64,000 nucleotides of DNA from positions 340,740-404,739 of the forward strand of contig CAWFRO010000013.1 in NCBI GenBank assembly GCA_963818225.1, read 5' to 3'. The translations under genes and the position numbers were made by a program. Below are positions 17,903 to 26,326 of the stretch, piece by piece. The DNA is from Palsa-504 sp963818225. GTDB taxonomy: Bacteria > Actinomycetota > Actinomycetes > Streptosporangiales > Streptosporangiaceae. Under the pieces are notes generated by a model. It was not told the origin of the DNA and made no database searches. It was given only the letters and a program-made list of their open reading frames with translations. Every line of letters begins with the position of its first letter. The stretch's first letter is position 1.

Positions 17903-18313
17903 ATGGTCTGCTACGCCCGGCCTGCGATCAGGATGGCGGCCATCGTCCTGGTTGTGCTGGTGATACTCGGCCGGGCGGGCGCTCATCTCTTCCCCGGCCA
18001 CTTCTTCGGCACGGCCGCCCTGATCATCGCGGTCACCGCGGCCGCGGGAGGCGCGGCGGTAGCCGCAGCGCTCGCATTCGCGGCGGTCGGCTCGATCCGC
18101 CGCAGACGAGCGGTGGCCGGCGGCTGCGTGCACTGCCAGTTCCGCTGCCAGCACGCCATGACCGAGCAGCCACGGCGGCGGCCGGTCGCTCGCGCCGGGC
18201 AGGCCGAGGCGGCCACACCCCGGTGGCCGGACCGCCCGGCCCGCCGAGCCGGGGCGGCCGCCCGGCCGGCCGGCCACGCCGAGCGCGAGGAGCGCGCAGG
18301 CTCGCCGGTCTAA
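17903..18313 (+). CDS. Small membrane protein with Cys/His cluster, function unknown
   Basis: A 136-aa protein with two hydrophobic helices (MAAIVLVVLVILGRAG and FGTAALIIAVTAAAGGAA) and a basic C-terminal tail. After helix 2 comes CVHCQFRCQH, a Cys/His cluster that could bind metal. An AAAAGAGG site precedes the ATG. No family recognised; the arginine/alanine-rich tail may be poorly structured. Confidence 0.55.
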   Translation: MVCYARPAIRMAAIVLVVLVILGRAGAHLFPGHFFGTAALIIAVTAAAGGAAVAAALAFAAVGSIRRRRAVAGGCVHCQFRCQHAMTEQPRRRPVARAGQAEAATPRWPDRPARRAGAAARPAGHAEREERAGSPV

Positions 18314-18474
18314 CGGATCACCCTGGCGCCCGCGTGCGGTCTGCCCGTGCCGCCGTTCGCGGTTGACCCGCCGCCAGTAATCCGCGACGGGTGATGACGG
18401 CCCGGGGCACCTTGGGCCATCCTGGTGTACGGGCCCACCGAGCTGATCCAGTGGACCGGGATGAGGGAAACGAG

Positions 18475-18786
18475 ATGACAACATCAAGGCAGGGTCCGCG
18501 CCGACCGCCACAAGCCCTGGACCCGGCGGCCAGCGGTGGATCCGCACCGCGGGGACCGAAGCCGGACGGCGATCATCAGATGGCCGTCCGCGTGCTCGGC
18601 CTGGGTTTGCTCTATCACATGATGCGGAGCCGCCGCTTCTACGAGCGGGCGGCCTTCGTCGTCGTGGTGCTGGCGGCGCTGACAGGACTGGCGGGGCTGG
18701 ATAAAGAGAGCCGGGCCAAGGCTTTCGCACGCGTGGCGGCGTGGCTTAAAGAGCAAGACGACACAGTCAAGAAGGCGCTGAGCTGA
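18475..18786 (+). CDS. Small hypothetical protein with one or two membrane helices
   Basis: A 103-aa protein from ATG 18475, preceded by GAGGGAAACGAG. The N-terminal third is polar and disordered-looking; a hydrophobic pair (MAVRVLGLGLLYHMM and AAFVVVVLAALTGLAGL) follows, then a charged tail (LKEQDDTVKKALS). No family recognised. Confidence 0.55.
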   Translation: MTTSRQGPRRPPQALDPAASGGSAPRGPKPDGDHQMAVRVLGLGLLYHMMRSRRFYERAAFVVVVLAALTGLAGLDKESRAKAFARVAAWLKEQDDTVKKALS

Positions 18787-18873
18787 ATCCAGCTTGCGGC
18801 GGCCCCAGGTCGTACGCATCAGCGGCCGCCCGGCGGGCGCGGCGACGCGGCCCGGGGTCGTGATCCGTGACGC

Positions 18874-19689
18874 TCAGATCGAGCGGATGGCGCCGCCGTC
18901 CACGGGGATCATCGAACCCGTGACGAAGGACGCCGCCGGAGAAAGCAGGAACGCGGCCACTCGCCCGAACTCCTCGGGCTCCCCGTACCTGCGCAGCGGG
19001 ATCTGCTGAGATATCCGGGCCCGTACTTCGTCGGGATCGCCGCGGAGCGCGTCAAGCTGGCGGACCCGGTCGGTGGCCACCCTGACGGGCAGCAGCCCGT
19101 TCAGCCGGACGCCGGATGGGCCGAACTCGTCGGCAAGCGTCTTGACCACACCAGCCAGACCAGGGAAAAGCCCGTTGGAGATGGCAAGCTCCGCGAGCGG
19201 CACGCGCACCGAGGAGGCCAGCACGAAGGCGATCGAGCCGCCGGTTCCGGTCACCGCCCCCGGGCCGCCGCGGTCGCGGTCCTGGCCGTCCAGGTCAGCC
19301 GCCAGGACCCGGGCCAGCCGGACGGCACCGAGAAAGACGCTCTCGAACGCGACCCGCCACGCCTCGTCGGTGGTCGCCGCTACCGTCCCCGCAGGCGTTC
19401 CGCCCACGCTGATCAGCGCGCCATCCAGGCGGCCGAAGCGGTCCCGGGCGGCCGCGATCAGGCGGCCGGGAGCGTCCGGGTCGGCATTATCCACGACCGC
19501 CCACGTAACGTCATCAGCCGCGGCGGCATCCTGCGCCAGCCGCGCAGCGGCCGCCGTCGCCGTCGCCTCGTGAGGCGCGGCGACCACCACCCGAGCGCCG
19601 TCAGCCACCAGGGCCCGGGCCGCGGCGAACCCGAGGCCCCGGCTGCCGCCGGTCACGAAGTACACCCGGCCGCGCAACCCGATATCCAT
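18874..19689 (-). CDS. Short-chain dehydrogenase/reductase lacking the usual catalytic tyrosine
   Basis: A 271-aa Rossmann-fold oxidoreductase. It has the cofactor motif TGGSRGLG (residues 13-20), and the C-terminal SFVTGSMIPVDGGAIRSI is typical. Where SDRs carry YxxxK, this protein reads SNGLFPGLAGVVK, so the Tyr is replaced. A subgroup of SDRs with this change (an S-N pair in place of Y) is common in actinobacteria; activity is uncertain. It lies alone between small genes. Confidence 0.87.
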   Translation of the reverse strand: MDIGLRGRVYFVTGGSRGLGFAAARALVADGARVVVAAPHEATATAAAARLAQDAAAADDVTWAVVDNADPDAPGRLIAAARDRFGRLDGALISVGGTPAGTVAATTDEAWRVAFESVFLGAVRLARVLAADLDGQDRDRGGPGAVTGTGGSIAFVLASSVRVPLAELAISNGLFPGLAGVVKTLADEFGPSGVRLNGLLPVRVATDRVRQLDALRGDPDEVRARISQQIPLRRYGEPEEFGRVAAFLLSPAASFVTGSMIPVDGGAIRSI

Positions 19690-19787
19690 GCGGTCATTCT
19701 GCCGGATCGGGCCATCCCCGCTGGCCCGATCCCGCCATTGCGCGGCGGTGATGACGCTGGCTGCGTTCCTGGGCCGCGGCGCCGGCC

Positions 19788-21242
19788 TCAGTAGGCGCGG
19801 GCGAAGATGACCCGCTTGCCGTAGGCGGACGGCTTGCCGCAGCGGACGCAGGGGCCCTGCTCGGGCTCGCCGGCCAGCGGGATGCAGCGGGGAGTGGCCG
19901 TGGTCTCGGCCTTGATCTCCTCGTCACAAGCCTGCCCGCCGCAGTGCAGGGCCAGCGCCCAGCCGACCGCCACGGCGGCGGTGAACTCGGGCCAGGAATT
20001 GACGACGGCGGTGTGCTCGTCGCGGAAGTCGGCGGCCCGCCGGACGAGCATGGCCTGGAAGGCGGCAAGCTCGGCAGTCAGCAGGTCCGGCGCTGTATCG
20101 AGCGGGATCGCTTCCTTGGCCGCGTCCGGTTGCCGGTAATTCAGGCGGCGGGACATCAACGCGGTTCCGCCGGCCAGGTCCCGCGGGCCGAGCTCGAGCC
20201 GGATCGGCACGCCGCGCATCTCCCAGTCGTTGAACTTGAAACCAGGCGAGACCTGCGGCCGGTCATCCACATGCGTCCGGATACCCGCGCGCTGCAGGGC
20301 AGCGGCCAACTCGGTAGCCGCCGACGACGTTACCCGGGCCTGCTCCCCGCGTCCGATCGGGACGATCACCACCTGGTAGGGCGCCAAGGCCGGCGGCAGC
20401 ACCAGGCCCTTGTCGTCACCGTGGGTCATGACCAGGCCGCCGATCATCCTGGTGCTCATTCCCCAGGAAGTGGTATGGCACAGCTCGGCCGTGCCGCTCT
20501 CGCCGGTATAGCTGATCCCGAAGGCCGCCGCGAAGTTGGTCCCCATGAAGTGCGAGGTGCCCGCCTGCAAGGCGCGTCCGTCTCGCATCATGGCCTCGAT
20601 CGTGAAGGTGCGCTCGGCCCCGGCGAACCGCTCGTCTGGCGTCTTCTCGCCCGGCACGGTGGCCAGCGCCGCGGGGCCCACGGCCAGGTCCTGGTAGAAG
20701 CCCAGCGCCAGCATCGTCTCGGCGATCGCGTCGGCCGCGGTGGCGTGCGCGGTGTGGCCTTCCTGCCAGAGGAACTCGCTGGTGCGCAGGAACATCCGGG
20801 GCCGCAGCTCCCACCGGAGCACGTTGGCCCACTGATTCAGCAGCAGCGGCAGGTCCCGGTGCGAGCTAATCCACTTGGCCATCATCTCGCCGATGATCGT
20901 TTCCGACGTCGGCCGGATGACCAGTGGCTCCTCCAGTTCCTTGCCCCCGGCGTGGGTGACCGTGAAGAGCTCCGGCGCGAACCCCTCGACATGCTCGGCC
21001 TCGCGCTGCATGTAGCTCTGCGGGATGAGCAGCGGGAAATAAGCGTTCTGGTGCCCGGTGGCCTTGATCCGCCCGTCCAGGTCCGCCTGCAGCAACTCCC
21101 AGATCCGGTACCCGTACGGCCTGATCACCATGCTGCCGCGGACCGGTCCCCGGTCCACCAGCTCGGCGCGGAAGACCACGTCGTTGTACCAGGCTGAGAA
21201 GTCCTCGCTCTGCGGGGTCACGCTGCGCTCGTCACGTGCCAT
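19788..21242 (-). CDS. proS: Prolyl-tRNA synthetase, archaeal/eukaryotic type
   Basis: Class II aminoacyl-tRNA synthetase that charges tRNA-Pro. 484 aa, with motif 2 (VLRWELRPRMFLRTSEFLWQ in part: ELRPRMFLRTSEF), the ATP-site GTSHFMGTNF region and the C-terminal zinc-binding extension (CGGQACDEEIK, then CVRCGKPSAYGK) ending in a tyrosine, as in the archaeal-type enzyme. The cis-editing insertion of the bacterial type is absent. It is a single-gene unit; no T-box leader is evident upstream. Confidence 0.96.
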   Translation of the reverse strand: MARDERSVTPQSEDFSAWYNDVVFRAELVDRGPVRGSMVIRPYGYRIWELLQADLDGRIKATGHQNAYFPLLIPQSYMQREAEHVEGFAPELFTVTHAGGKELEEPLVIRPTSETIIGEMMAKWISSHRDLPLLLNQWANVLRWELRPRMFLRTSEFLWQEGHTAHATAADAIAETMLALGFYQDLAVGPAALATVPGEKTPDERFAGAERTFTIEAMMRDGRALQAGTSHFMGTNFAAAFGISYTGESGTAELCHTTSWGMSTRMIGGLVMTHGDDKGLVLPPALAPYQVVIVPIGRGEQARVTSSAATELAAALQRAGIRTHVDDRPQVSPGFKFNDWEMRGVPIRLELGPRDLAGGTALMSRRLNYRQPDAAKEAIPLDTAPDLLTAELAAFQAMLVRRAADFRDEHTAVVNSWPEFTAAVAVGWALALHCGGQACDEEIKAETTATPRCIPLAGEPEQGPCVRCGKPSAYGKRVIFARAY

Positions 21243-21314
21243 GACCTCCAGGTTACCGAGCCGGCGGTCCGTCTCTGATCGCGTGGCGGGCGTGAGGCGT
21301 GTTCGGGTCAGTGA

Positions 21315-21363
21315 CGGCAGGCCAGGCTCCCCTTCGGGTCAGGAGAGAGAGCCTGGCCTGCCG
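21315..21363 (-). terminator. Strong 15-bp hairpin between proS and the upstream secreted-protein gene
   Basis: CGGCAGGCCAGGCTC (21315-21329) and GAGCCTGGCCTGCCG (21349-21363) are perfect inverted repeats around a 19-nt loop. It lies 18 bp past the stop of the secreted-protein gene and has no T-tract, fitting an actinobacterial intrinsic terminator. Confidence 0.7.
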
Positions 21364-21380
21364 CCGGGAGGCGATGGCCG

Positions 21381-21941
21381 CTACAGCTTGAGCACCGCGC
21401 TCAGCAGGAAGGTGGCCACGGCGCCCTTCGCCCGTTCTGGCGCGTTGGGGCTGGTGTTGCACTGGCCCTTCTTCGGGCCCGACTTATACCTCGGCCCGTA
21501 CCCGGCAAAGTAGACCTGCACGGCGCCCGGACCCGAAGTCCGAGCGAACCTGCCGGTGCTCCTGCTGCCCACCACGGAGAAAACGAGATTGGTCGAGAAG
21601 GAGAAGTGGCAGGCCTTCAGGTTGATGTACTGGCTGCTGATCGGCGCGGCGGTGACCCTTACCGTCAGCTTTCCGGCCCGCGTCTTAAACGTGAACCGCT
21701 GGCCCTTCTTCGGCGCGGGACCGTTAGGCGAGAAAACGCCGCGAGTGTTCACCAGCCCCCGCCAGGACAAGGGGATGACGGGATTGTTCGCCGTCGCAGG
21801 TTTACCGTAAATGGCGCCGTAGGCGATCTCCGGGCCGGTGATCGCCTTGCTGGTGCTCGCCATTGCCGGGACGCCTCCCAGCACGAGCACGCCGGTGCCG
21901 GCCGCCATGGCCAGAGCCGCGAGCCTGAATTTGAGATTCAT
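21381..21941 (-). CDS. Secreted protein, function unknown
   Basis: A 186-aa protein with a clear signal peptide (basic MNLKFRL, hydrophobic core, AMA cleavage region about residue 28). The mature part is rich in small and basic residues, with two cysteines (CHFSF and CNTSP) that could form a disulfide and repeated PKKGQ segments. No family recognised. A strong hairpin follows the gene. Confidence 0.7.
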   Translation of the reverse strand: MNLKFRLAALAMAAGTGVLVLGGVPAMASTSKAITGPEIAYGAIYGKPATANNPVIPLSWRGLVNTRGVFSPNGPAPKKGQRFTFKTRAGKLTVRVTAAPISSQYINLKACHFSFSTNLVFSVVGSRSTGRFARTSGPGAVQVYFAGYGPRYKSGPKKGQCNTSPNAPERAKGAVATFLLSAVLKL

Positions 21942-22141
21942 TGCCCCCCACTAACGATGATGTTGATTCTTGCTCTGCCATGGGAGGCTACTCCGAGCGG
22001 ACCGGAAGCGGAAGATGCCTGATGTTGTTGGCAAATCCGCCCGCCCGTTTAGCAACCTTTGCATCAGGCGCCCGGAACTCATATCCCCGACACCTTGATG
22101 ATCAACCCCTTACTAATCCGACAAAGGGTATCCTTTACACT

Positions 22142-22600
22142 ATGACCGCTTCCTCATCACCCACTCCCCTGCTGCATCTAGTAGTCGGATATGACGGTTC
22201 GCCACCCGCCAGCCGGGCGCTCGACGCCGCAGCCTTGCTGCTGCAGGGCCGGACCGGCCGGGTCGCCGTCGTGTACGTAGCTCACCTGAGCGGCATCGTC
22301 ATTGAGGCACCGGTCGCGGCGGCCGAAACGGAACCCGGCTTCGACCAGATCGAGCAAGAGCTTCGCGCTCAGGCCGCCGACCAGCTGCGCGACCGCGGGG
22401 TGCCCTGGGATTTCGAGCGGCGCCACGGCAACATCGGCGAGGAGCTGGGCACGGTAGCCGCGGATATCGGCAAGGCCAACCCCGGTGAATTTGTCATGAT
22501 CGTCGTCGGGAGCTCATCCTCGCCGATCCACCGCGTGGCCGGTTCCGTCGCGGTCGGCTTGGGCCGCCACCCCCCGGTACCCATCCTGATCGTGCCTTAG
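22142..22600 (+). CDS. Universal stress protein, copy 1
   Basis: A 152-aa UspA-fold protein. It shows VVGYDGSPPASRALDAA at the N-terminal strand-helix and, at the C terminus, IVVGSSSSPIHRVAGSVAVG, which matches the ATP-binding G-2x-G-9x-G(S/T)-type loop. The start at ATG 22142 matches the family's N terminus. A very similar gene lies 1.6 kb downstream (24174), and the two share leader sequence of the CCTTTA..ACTATGACC kind. Confidence 0.9.
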   Translation: MTASSSPTPLLHLVVGYDGSPPASRALDAAALLLQGRTGRVAVVYVAHLSGIVIEAPVAAAETEPGFDQIEQELRAQAADQLRDRGVPWDFERRHGNIGEELGTVAADIGKANPGEFVMIVVGSSSSPIHRVAGSVAVGLGRHPPVPILIVP

Positions 22601-22827
22601 GCCAGCCCAGGAAGGCATGATGGCCACGCAATGGAAAGCCGCCCGGAGCACTTTCGCCGTTACCGTGCGGCGGACGGTTTCCCAGCCGCCTAGACCTGCC
22701 ACCCGGGAGAACACCGCCAGCGAGATAGATTCCGCCGCGCGAGATCCACTTTCCGGGAGTCACTCAGCACAGAAGTTCGCGGGCCATTCGAACAATGGCC
22801 GGGACTGCCGCTGGAGCTGACCAGCCG

Positions 22828-23007
22828 CTACCGGCGGACCGGATCCTTCAGCTCACCGCGCACTTCATCGGCGAGATCGTGAATCCGCTGCTCAGTCTGC
22901 TCCAGCCTGGCCTCCGCCTGCGCGGTGCGCTCAGCGGCCCGCCGTTCCGCCTGGGTTGGCTTCCGTCCGGCGCGTGCGTGCCGCGGCGTGCTGCGGAAAA
23001 GCCCCAT
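22828..23007 (-). CDS. Small basic coiled-coil protein, function unknown
   Basis: A 59-aa protein from ATG 23007, preceded by AAAGGA at 8 nt. Composition is strongly basic then heptad-like (AERTAQAEARLEQTEQRI), suggesting a short coiled coil. An in-frame TTG at 23022 lies inside the ribosome-binding site and is rejected as start. No family recognised. Confidence 0.5.
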   Translation of the reverse strand: MGLFRSTPRHARAGRKPTQAERRAAERTAQAEARLEQTEQRIHDLADEVRGELKDPVRR

Positions 23008-23214
23008 GGTCTGTCCTTTCAAGCTGCCATCCGGTGACGATCGAGGGCTTGCTACCCGGATCCCGCCCTTCCATTCCCCCAGCGATACGCGTGTGCCCGG
23101 CGGCGGCCCGGCGGCCCCAAGTGGCGTTCATCCGGAGGGGATGATGCTGTCTGTGCCCGGATGCCGGACAGTTGGGTCACCGGGCAATATCCGCTACCCG
23201 ACCGAGGAGATGCC

Positions 23215-23628
23215 ATGGCTGAGAAGCGACAGCTGATCGTCTACGCCGCAGCGTACGAGACTGTCGAACGCGCACTAGCGGACCTGGACGCCATCGAGCG
23301 GCTGCACAAGACGGGAATGATCGGCCAGTTCGACGCGGCCGTGATCGACAAGGAGGACGGCCGGCCACACGTCCTCGAGCGGATGGACAGCCCGCACCTC
23401 CGCGTCATCCCCGAGTGGTTCGGCGGCGGGACGCTGCCCCGCAGGGAACTCCACGAGGCGGCTGAGCACCTTAAAGCTAACCATGCCGGGCTCATTGCGG
23501 TTGGCGAGCCCACCATCGAAGCAGGAGTAGACCAAGCGCTCACCCTGGCCGCTAAAGTCGTGAAGCACTCGGTAGAGGCCACGACCGACGAACTCACCAG
23601 CGAGCTGCAGGAAGCACTCAAGAGCTGA
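23215..23628 (+). CDS. Conserved hypothetical protein, DUF1269-like
   Basis: A 137-aa soluble protein from ATG 23215 with GAGGAG 7 nt upstream. Features are an N-terminal strand-helix (LIVYAAAYETVERALADLDAI), a central FDAAVIDKEDG segment, and the C-terminal helical region VEATTDELTSELQEAL. The pattern (a subunit that senses nothing obvious, often next to stress proteins) resembles DUF1269-type proteins, though I cannot confirm the family. It lies between the two universal stress proteins. Confidence 0.6.
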   Translation: MAEKRQLIVYAAAYETVERALADLDAIERLHKTGMIGQFDAAVIDKEDGRPHVLERMDSPHLRVIPEWFGGGTLPRRELHEAAEHLKANHAGLIAVGEPTIEAGVDQALTLAAKVVKHSVEATTDELTSELQEALKS

Positions 23629-23718
23629 CCGTGCCGCCCTCAGGGCCTTCAGCTCCGTAGCTCAACCGCGGCTCCGCTCCCGCGTCCGAGCTGACCTGGT
23701 CCTGGCCAGTTTCGGGTG

Positions 23719-24036
23719 TCACCAGCGGCTGGCCGTAAGCGAATCGGCGCTGTCTTGGTAACCGGCTGGCCGTCCGCGCGGCGGGACGGGCTTCTGCCGA
23801 TCGATTTCACGAAGAATGGGCGCGAAGATGGCCTCGTGGGCGGTGGCGCCGTACTTCTGCCTGATGGCGCGGAGGACACCCTTGCCGCTGGCCTCTCCCA
23901 CCAGCTCGTCCAGGACGCGGTAGTCAACTTCCTGGCCGCTGACCAGCTGGTCGCAGGCGGCCTGGGCGATCCTCGCCACGCTGGGATAAGCAGCAGACTC
24001 AATCAGGATCATGAGCGTTGCGTCCTTCAGATCCAT
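23719..24036 (-). CDS. Hypothetical protein
   Basis: A 105-aa frame from ATG 24036 with protein-like composition: MDLKDATLMILIESAAYPSV, then VLDELVGEASGKGVLRAIRQ (quoted separately) and a basic end. No clear ribosome-binding site and no family recognised. The same stretch has an open frame on the + strand, which ends in the integrase relic; the minus frame is judged more protein-like. Confidence 0.4.
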   Translation of the reverse strand: MDLKDATLMILIESAAYPSVARIAQAACDQLVSGQEVDYRVLDELVGEASGKGVLRAIRQKYGATAHEAIFAPILREIDRQKPVPPRGRPAGYQDSADSLTASRW

Positions 24037-24067
24037 GCCCGGGAGTTTATGACTGTCCCTGGACCGG

Positions 24068-24148
24068 GCCGCGACCAGGTGTACCTCACTCACGGCCAGG
24101 TCCTCGCGCTGACCGCCGAAGCCGGGCGCGGCCGACTGCTGATCCTGC
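24068..24148 (+). pseudogene. Fragment of an AICE tyrosine integrase (middle part)
   Basis: These 81 bp match 42614-42694 of the integrase gene in this window with 6 mismatches (about 93 percent). The reading QVYLTHGQVLALTAEAGRGR corresponds to the integrase segment YVYLTHGQVLALAAEAGRGR at the start of its catalytic domain. The match ends abruptly, 26 bp before the second universal stress protein gene. Confidence 0.85.
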
Positions 24149-24173
24149 GACACAGGGGCTAGCCTTTATCACT

Positions 24174-24623
24174 ATGACCACTGCCCCGCCGCCCACGGCG
24201 TTTCTGCACCTGGTGGTCGGGTATGACGGTTCGCCACCTGCCACCCGGGCGCTCGACGCCGCGATCTTGCTGCTGAACGGCCGGAGTGGCCACATTGACG
24301 TGCTGTACGTGACTCACACGGCGGTCATCGCGGAGGACCCCATCGCTCCGGCCGACATAGAACCCGGCCAGGTCACGCGGGATCTCCGCGCTATGGCCGC
24401 CGAGCAACTGCGCGACCGGGGAGCATCCTGGGGGTTCGAACATCGCCAGGGCGTCCCCGCTCCGGAGCTGAGCGCGGTGGCCGCAGACGTCCGTGACGCC
24501 AACCCCGGTAGGTTCGTGATGATCGTCGTCGGCAGCTCATCCTCGGCGATTCACCGCGTGGCCGGTTCAGTCGCTGTCGGCCTGGGCCGCCACCCGCCGG
24601 TACCGCTCCTGATCGTGCCGTAG
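24174..24623 (+). CDS. Universal stress protein, copy 2
   Basis: A 149-aa UspA-fold protein, clearly paralogous to the 22142 gene. It has the same VVGYDGSPPATRALDAA start and the IVVGSSSSAIHRVAGSVAVG ATP-loop end, with more differences in the middle (HTAVIAEDPIAPADIEPG). ATG 24174 is the natural start. An integrase fragment ends 26 bp upstream, so its promoter region may have been replaced. Confidence 0.9.
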   Translation: MTTAPPPTAFLHLVVGYDGSPPATRALDAAILLLNGRSGHIDVLYVTHTAVIAEDPIAPADIEPGQVTRDLRAMAAEQLRDRGASWGFEHRQGVPAPELSAVAADVRDANPGRFVMIVVGSSSSAIHRVAGSVAVGLGRHPPVPLLIVP

Positions 24624-24679
24624 CCGCGCCGCGGGCGTAGCGTGAGTGCGGGCGGATCCGTTCGGAAGCGAGAGGCAGG

Positions 24680-24922
24680 ATGTCCCGGATCGGGCGTCGC
24701 GTACGCGCAGGAGTCAATCCGGTCTCGACTGCGGCGACCGGGTGGTGGTGCCATTCGGCCCTGCGTCACATGCTGACCGGGTACGGGGCGACGGCCGGGC
24801 AGCGGCGGTTCATCGGTCGTGGGACGATCCAGGGCACCGGCCGGTCGCCGTCCGCCGAGCAGATGAAGGCGCGTGCCGCGGCCATCGACCAGCTACTTGA
24901 CCAAGACGACCACGAAATGTGA
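24680..24922 (+). CDS. Small hypothetical protein
   Basis: An 80-aa frame from ATG 24680, with GAGAGG a few bases upstream. The product is basic with an acidic end (AAAIDQLLDQDDHEM). No family recognised. It follows the universal stress protein on the same strand at 56 bp, so it may be transcribed with it. Confidence 0.4.
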   Translation: MSRIGRRVRAGVNPVSTAATGWWCHSALRHMLTGYGATAGQRRFIGRGTIQGTGRSPSAEQMKARAAAIDQLLDQDDHEM

Positions 24923-24989
24923 GAGACACAGCAGTACCAACGATCTGGCCACCTATCCCGCGGCTAGGCTGGCGGCGCGGTGGAGAAGG

Positions 24990-25574
24990 TCAGGATGGCT
25001 CGTCTGGCCACAAGATCACCGCGCGCTCGGCGGCCTCGTGGATTACTGAGCTGTCCAGTTCTGCCCGCATCTCGGCGACGTCATACAGCAGCCAGGACGC
25101 GAGGAAGGTAACCGGGCCGTCGGGTGGCAGCGGGTGAACCCAGAAGCGACCGTCCCATTGGCGGTCGGTCCCGCCGGTGCCGACCTCCCGCAGGAGCAGG
25201 TCCCCGCCGTCAGCTTCATCGACAGGTACCGGGCGGTGGCTGCTGGTCCTGGCCCCGCGGCCATCGGCGTACAGGACGCCCAGCCGGAGGGCCAGTGCGG
25301 GTTCCTGCCCTGTGCGTGGGTCGGCGAGCGGGTGAAGCGGGCTCTTGCCCCAGACGAATTGCTCGTGACGCAGCCGTGCATTGACGGTGAACTCGAAGCC
25401 GTTCGGGTAGCCAAGCACATTGCCCACGGCCAGGGCGACCTCATCGGTGCGGGCCAGGAGCAGGCCGACCGGGGCAAGACCGGGCATCACACCGTTTGGC
25501 CGCCGCCAGGACGGATGGCCGGGCTGTTCGGACCGGGGAGGCAGCCGCTCCGGGGTGTCGTCGAAGAAGTTCAC
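24990..25574 (-). CDS. Conserved hypothetical protein
   Basis: A 194-aa soluble protein from GTG 25574. It shows VALAVGNVLGYPNGFEFTV (quoted in part: GYPNGFEFTVNARL), LALRLGVLYADGRG and a C-terminal FWVHPLPPDGPVTFLASW segment that recalls actinobacterial proteins of unknown function. No catalytic motif or membrane segment is seen. Confidence 0.6.
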   Translation of the reverse strand: MNFFDDTPERLPPRSEQPGHPSWRRPNGVMPGLAPVGLLLARTDEVALAVGNVLGYPNGFEFTVNARLRHEQFVWGKSPLHPLADPRTGQEPALALRLGVLYADGRGARTSSHRPVPVDEADGGDLLLREVGTGGTDRQWDGRFWVHPLPPDGPVTFLASWLLYDVAEMRAELDSSVIHEAAERAVILWPDEPS

Positions 25575-25873
25575 GCCATCAGGCTATTCCGGCGGTCTGC
25601 CGCATGAAACACACTGGCTTCAGGTTCACAGGTTGCTGCTGATGGCGGCCGTTCGGGATCTTGCCGGAGAGGTGCGCCGGCGGCTGGGCTCCACCCGGAC
25701 CGCCATGGGTTTCATACCGGACGCGCATCAGGAGGCGGGGAATGTCCGGAAATATGCCGCTGCCCCCGTCCCGCGATGAGCGGAAGGCGCATACTGCGAT
25801 CAGCACCTGGCCTATCAGGCCTGTGCATTTGCGGCTGATGATCAGCCGGGCAAAGGGGAGGAACAGGATTACG

Positions 25874-26179
25874 ATGAGCACCTTCGTCATTGCTCGATTT
25901 AAGGTTTCTGATCTGGGCAAGGCTCTCGAGTGAGGCAAGGCTAATGGAGATATAGCCGAGGAGATCACGGCGCACGGCAAGAGTCTCGGTCAGATAGGGC
26001 ACAGGATGCTCACCGACGGCAAGGACATGGTCGTGATTGACGAGTGGCCGGACGCCGATACGTTCAATAAGTTCTTCGCAGGTGCCGCGAGGATGGGAGA
26101 GTTCCTCAGCGGAGCAGGCATTGTCGGAGAGCCAGAGCTGACGATGCTCGACGCTGTGGATATAGCAGGCCAGTTCTAA
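25874..26179 (+). pseudogene. Antibiotic-biosynthesis-monooxygenase-like small protein interrupted by a TGA
   Basis: From ATG 25874 the frame reads STFVIARFKVSDLGKALE, meets TGA at 25931-25933, then continues in the same frame for 82 more codons to TAA 26177: HGKSLGQIGHRMLTDGKDM, VVIDEWPDADTFNKFFAGAA and GEPELTMLDAVD follow. Both halves match a ferredoxin-like ABM/cyclase-type domain of about 100 aa. The single stop is the only defect. It is either a fresh nonsense mutation or a sequence error. Upstream, 25575-25873 shows no convincing gene. Confidence 0.65.
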
Positions 26180-26284
26180 TCGCACCGGCCGGAAGGACCT
26201 TGCGCTTGGTGTTGCGGATCAGGTGGTCTGCTGCGCGTGCGGGCCCGGCCTGCGCCCGGGCGAGGCATCCCGAAAGCCACCGAG

Positions 26285-26322
26285 CGGTAACGTTACCGGA
26301 ACGATCCGGGCGTAACGTTACG
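26285..26322. promoter_or_regulatory. Twin GTAACGTTAC palindromes just before the membrane sensor gene
   Basis: CGGTAACGTTACCG (26285-26298) and CGTAACGTTACG (26311-26322) are perfect palindromes sharing the core GTAACGTTAC, 25 bp centre to centre. They end 4 bp before the GTG at 26327, so a bound repressor would block transcription or initiation. LacI- or TetR-type binding is likely. Confidence 0.65.
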
Positions 26323-26326
26323 TTCT

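Noticed and set aside
21243..21314. T-box or other riboswitch before proS
   Set aside because: Only about 70 bp separate proS from the upstream hairpin, and no T-box consensus is seen.
25931..25933. TGA as a selenocysteine codon
   Set aside because: No SECIS-like hairpin follows, and the family has no Cys or Sec at this place.
25579..25964. Minus-strand open frame with a hydrophobic start (TKVLIVILFLPFARLI)
   Set aside because: It lies opposite the ABM-like gene start, its C-terminal part has no protein-like pattern, and no ribosome-binding site is evident.
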